A program made the translations under genes and the position numbers. Source: Pseudomonadota bacterium (lineage in GTDB: Bacteria; Pseudomonadota; Alphaproteobacteria; Rhizobiales; Kaistiaceae). Taken from it: 7,312 nt of DNA. Within the stretch, counting starts at the first letter, position 1. Every line of letters begins with the position of its first letter. The notes below the pieces were generated by a model. That model did no database searches. It was not told the origin of the DNA and worked only from the letters and a program-made list of their open reading frames with translations. Positions 6,280 through 7,312 of the stretch are shown here, piece after piece. Location of the stretch: the NCBI GenBank assembly GCA_023391905.1, contig JAEWAD010000388.1:1-7312 (forward strand), written 5' to 3'.

Positions 6280-7312
6280 TCAGCCGGCCACGATCTCGCT
6301 CGGCGCCAGGCCGCCGATGAAGCCGCCCGACTGGCGTGCCCAGAGCGAGGCGTAGAGGCCCTGCGCCGCGAGAAGCTGCTGGTGCGTGCCGGTCTCGACG
6401 ATCCGGCCTTCGTCCATGACGACGAGCCTGTCCATCGCCGCGATGGTCGAGAGGCGATGCGCGATGGCGATCACCGTCTTGTCGGCCATCAGCGTCTCGA
6501 GCTGCTCCTGGATGACGGCCTCGATCTCCGAATCGAGCGCCGAGGTCGCCTCGTCGAGGACGAGGATCGGCGCGTCCTTGAGCAGCACGCGGGCGATGGC
6601 GATACGCTGGCGCTGGCCGCCGGAGAGCTTCACGCCGCGCTCGCCGACATGGGCGTCATAGCCGGTGCGGCCGCGCGGATCGGCGAGGCCCTCGATGAAC
6701 GCGTCGGCCGCGGCCTGGCGCGCCGCCGCGCGCACAGCCGTGTCGCTGGCATCCGGCCGTCCGTAGCGGATGTTGTCGCGCACCGAGCGGTTCAGCAGCG
6801 CCGTATCCTGCGTGACGACGCCGATTGCCGCGCGCAAGGACGCCTGGGTGACGGTCGAGATGTCCTGTCCGTCGATGCGGATCGCGCCGCTCTCGAGGTC
6901 GTAGAGGCGGAGCAGCAGGTTGACCATCGTCGTCTTGCCGGCGCCGGAACGCCCGACCAGCCCGATGCGTTCGCCGGGACGGATGACGAGATCGACGCCG
7001 CGCAGCACCGGCGCCTTGCCGCCATAGCTGAAGACGACCTTGTCGAATACGATCTCGCCCTTCGACACGACGAGTTCCGGCGCGTCCGGCTGGTCGGTCA
7101 ATCCGTGCGGCCGGGCAATCGTCCGCATGCCGTCCTCGACCGTGCCGACATTGTCGAAGAGGCCAGTCAGCGTCATCATCACGCGGCCCGACATCACGGT
7201 CAGCCGCATCACGAGGCCGAGCGCCACGGCCGTCTCGCCGGCGCTGATCGCGCCTCGCATCCAGAGCACCACGGCGGCGGCGCCGGTCGCGCCGATCAGG
7301 AGCGCATTCGTC
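6280..7312 (-). CDS. ABC exporter half-transporter, C-terminal part (5' truncated by window edge)
   Basis: The stop is TGA 6280-6282 and the frame is open to the right edge, showing about 343 residues. A GTG at 7270-7272 is internal: codons upstream of it continue the match to the last membrane helices of the neighbouring exporter (TNALLIGATG against NGLLVVATG). The visible part holds the final helices and a complete ATPase: Walker A GRSGAGKTT, Q-loop VTQDTALL, signature LSGGQ, Walker B ILVLDEA with catalytic Glu, and H-loop AHRLS. From its length relative to the paralogue, about 260-280 N-terminal residues are missing. The ATPase is nearly the same as that of the 611-residue exporter, with long identical stretches around the signature and Walker B. 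The two look like a tandem duplication and could form homodimers or a heterodimer. The substrate is unknown. Confidence 0.92.
   Translation of the reverse strand, partial: TNALLIGATGAAAVVLWMRGAISAGETAVALGLVMRLTVMSGRVMMTLTGLFDNVGTVEDGMRTIARPHGLTDQPDAPELVVSKGEIVFDKVVFSYGGKAPVLRGVDLVIRPGERIGLVGRSGAGKTTMVNLLLRLYDLESGAIRIDGQDISTVTQASLRAAIGVVTQDTALLNRSVRDNIRYGRPDASDTAVRAAARQAAADAFIEGLADPRGRTGYDAHVGERGVKLSGGQRQRIAIARVLLKDAPILVLDEATSALDSEIEAVIQEQLETLMADKTVIAIAHRLSTIAAMDRLVVMDEGRIVETGTHQQLLAAQGLYASLWARQSGGFIGGLAPSEIVAG

Overview
The window looks like ordinary chromosomal DNA of a high-GC alphaproteobacterium, most likely in Hyphomicrobiales (Rhizobiales). The case rests on an alphaproteobacterial-type separate petA-petB-petC operon (Rieske, cytochrome b, cytochrome c1), a CCA tRNA nucleotidyltransferase, and two very similar ABC exporter half-transporters, all with strong G/C bias at codon third positions. 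I see no mobile element, CRISPR array, tRNA or rRNA. Genus cannot be settled by eye.

Layout. (1) 1-890, plus strand: the C-terminal 295 residues of a CCA-adding enzyme, cut by the left window edge. (2) 891-915: an 11-bp perfect hairpin flanked by A and T runs, a bidirectional terminator between convergent genes. (3) 936-3697, minus strand: petA, petB and petC, read right to left with 19- and 25-nt gaps, a compact operon for the cytochrome bc1 complex. petA starts at TTG, a start bounded by an in-frame stop 12 nt upstream. (4) 3698-4046: a 349-bp gap holding hairpins, a dyad and probably the pet promoter. (5) 4047-5882, minus: a complete 611-residue ABC exporter. (6) 5883-6279: a 397-bp gap between the two exporter genes, with an unannotated 22-codon ORF behind a near-perfect Shine-Dalgarno, a 13-bp dyad upstream of it, and two strong hairpins between it and the downstream exporter. 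(7) 6280-7312, minus: a second, paralogous ABC exporter lacking its N-terminus because of the right window edge.

How the genes fit together. petABC encodes the quinol:cytochrome c oxidoreductase of the respiratory chain. Electrons go from quinol to the Rieske Fe-S centre and cytochrome c1, with recycling through the two b haems. The exporter genes are transcribed toward pet but are separated from it by hairpins, so they are probably independent units. Their NBDs are near-duplicates and both keep all catalytic motifs, so each could work as a homodimer or the two could pair.

The genes themselves are conventional. The least ordinary stretch is the 397-bp exporter leader: small ORF, dyad, and hairpins ahead of an exporter start with no visible Shine-Dalgarno. 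This is the arrangement expected of a leader-peptide or attenuation-type control region. That reading is inference and has not been shown.
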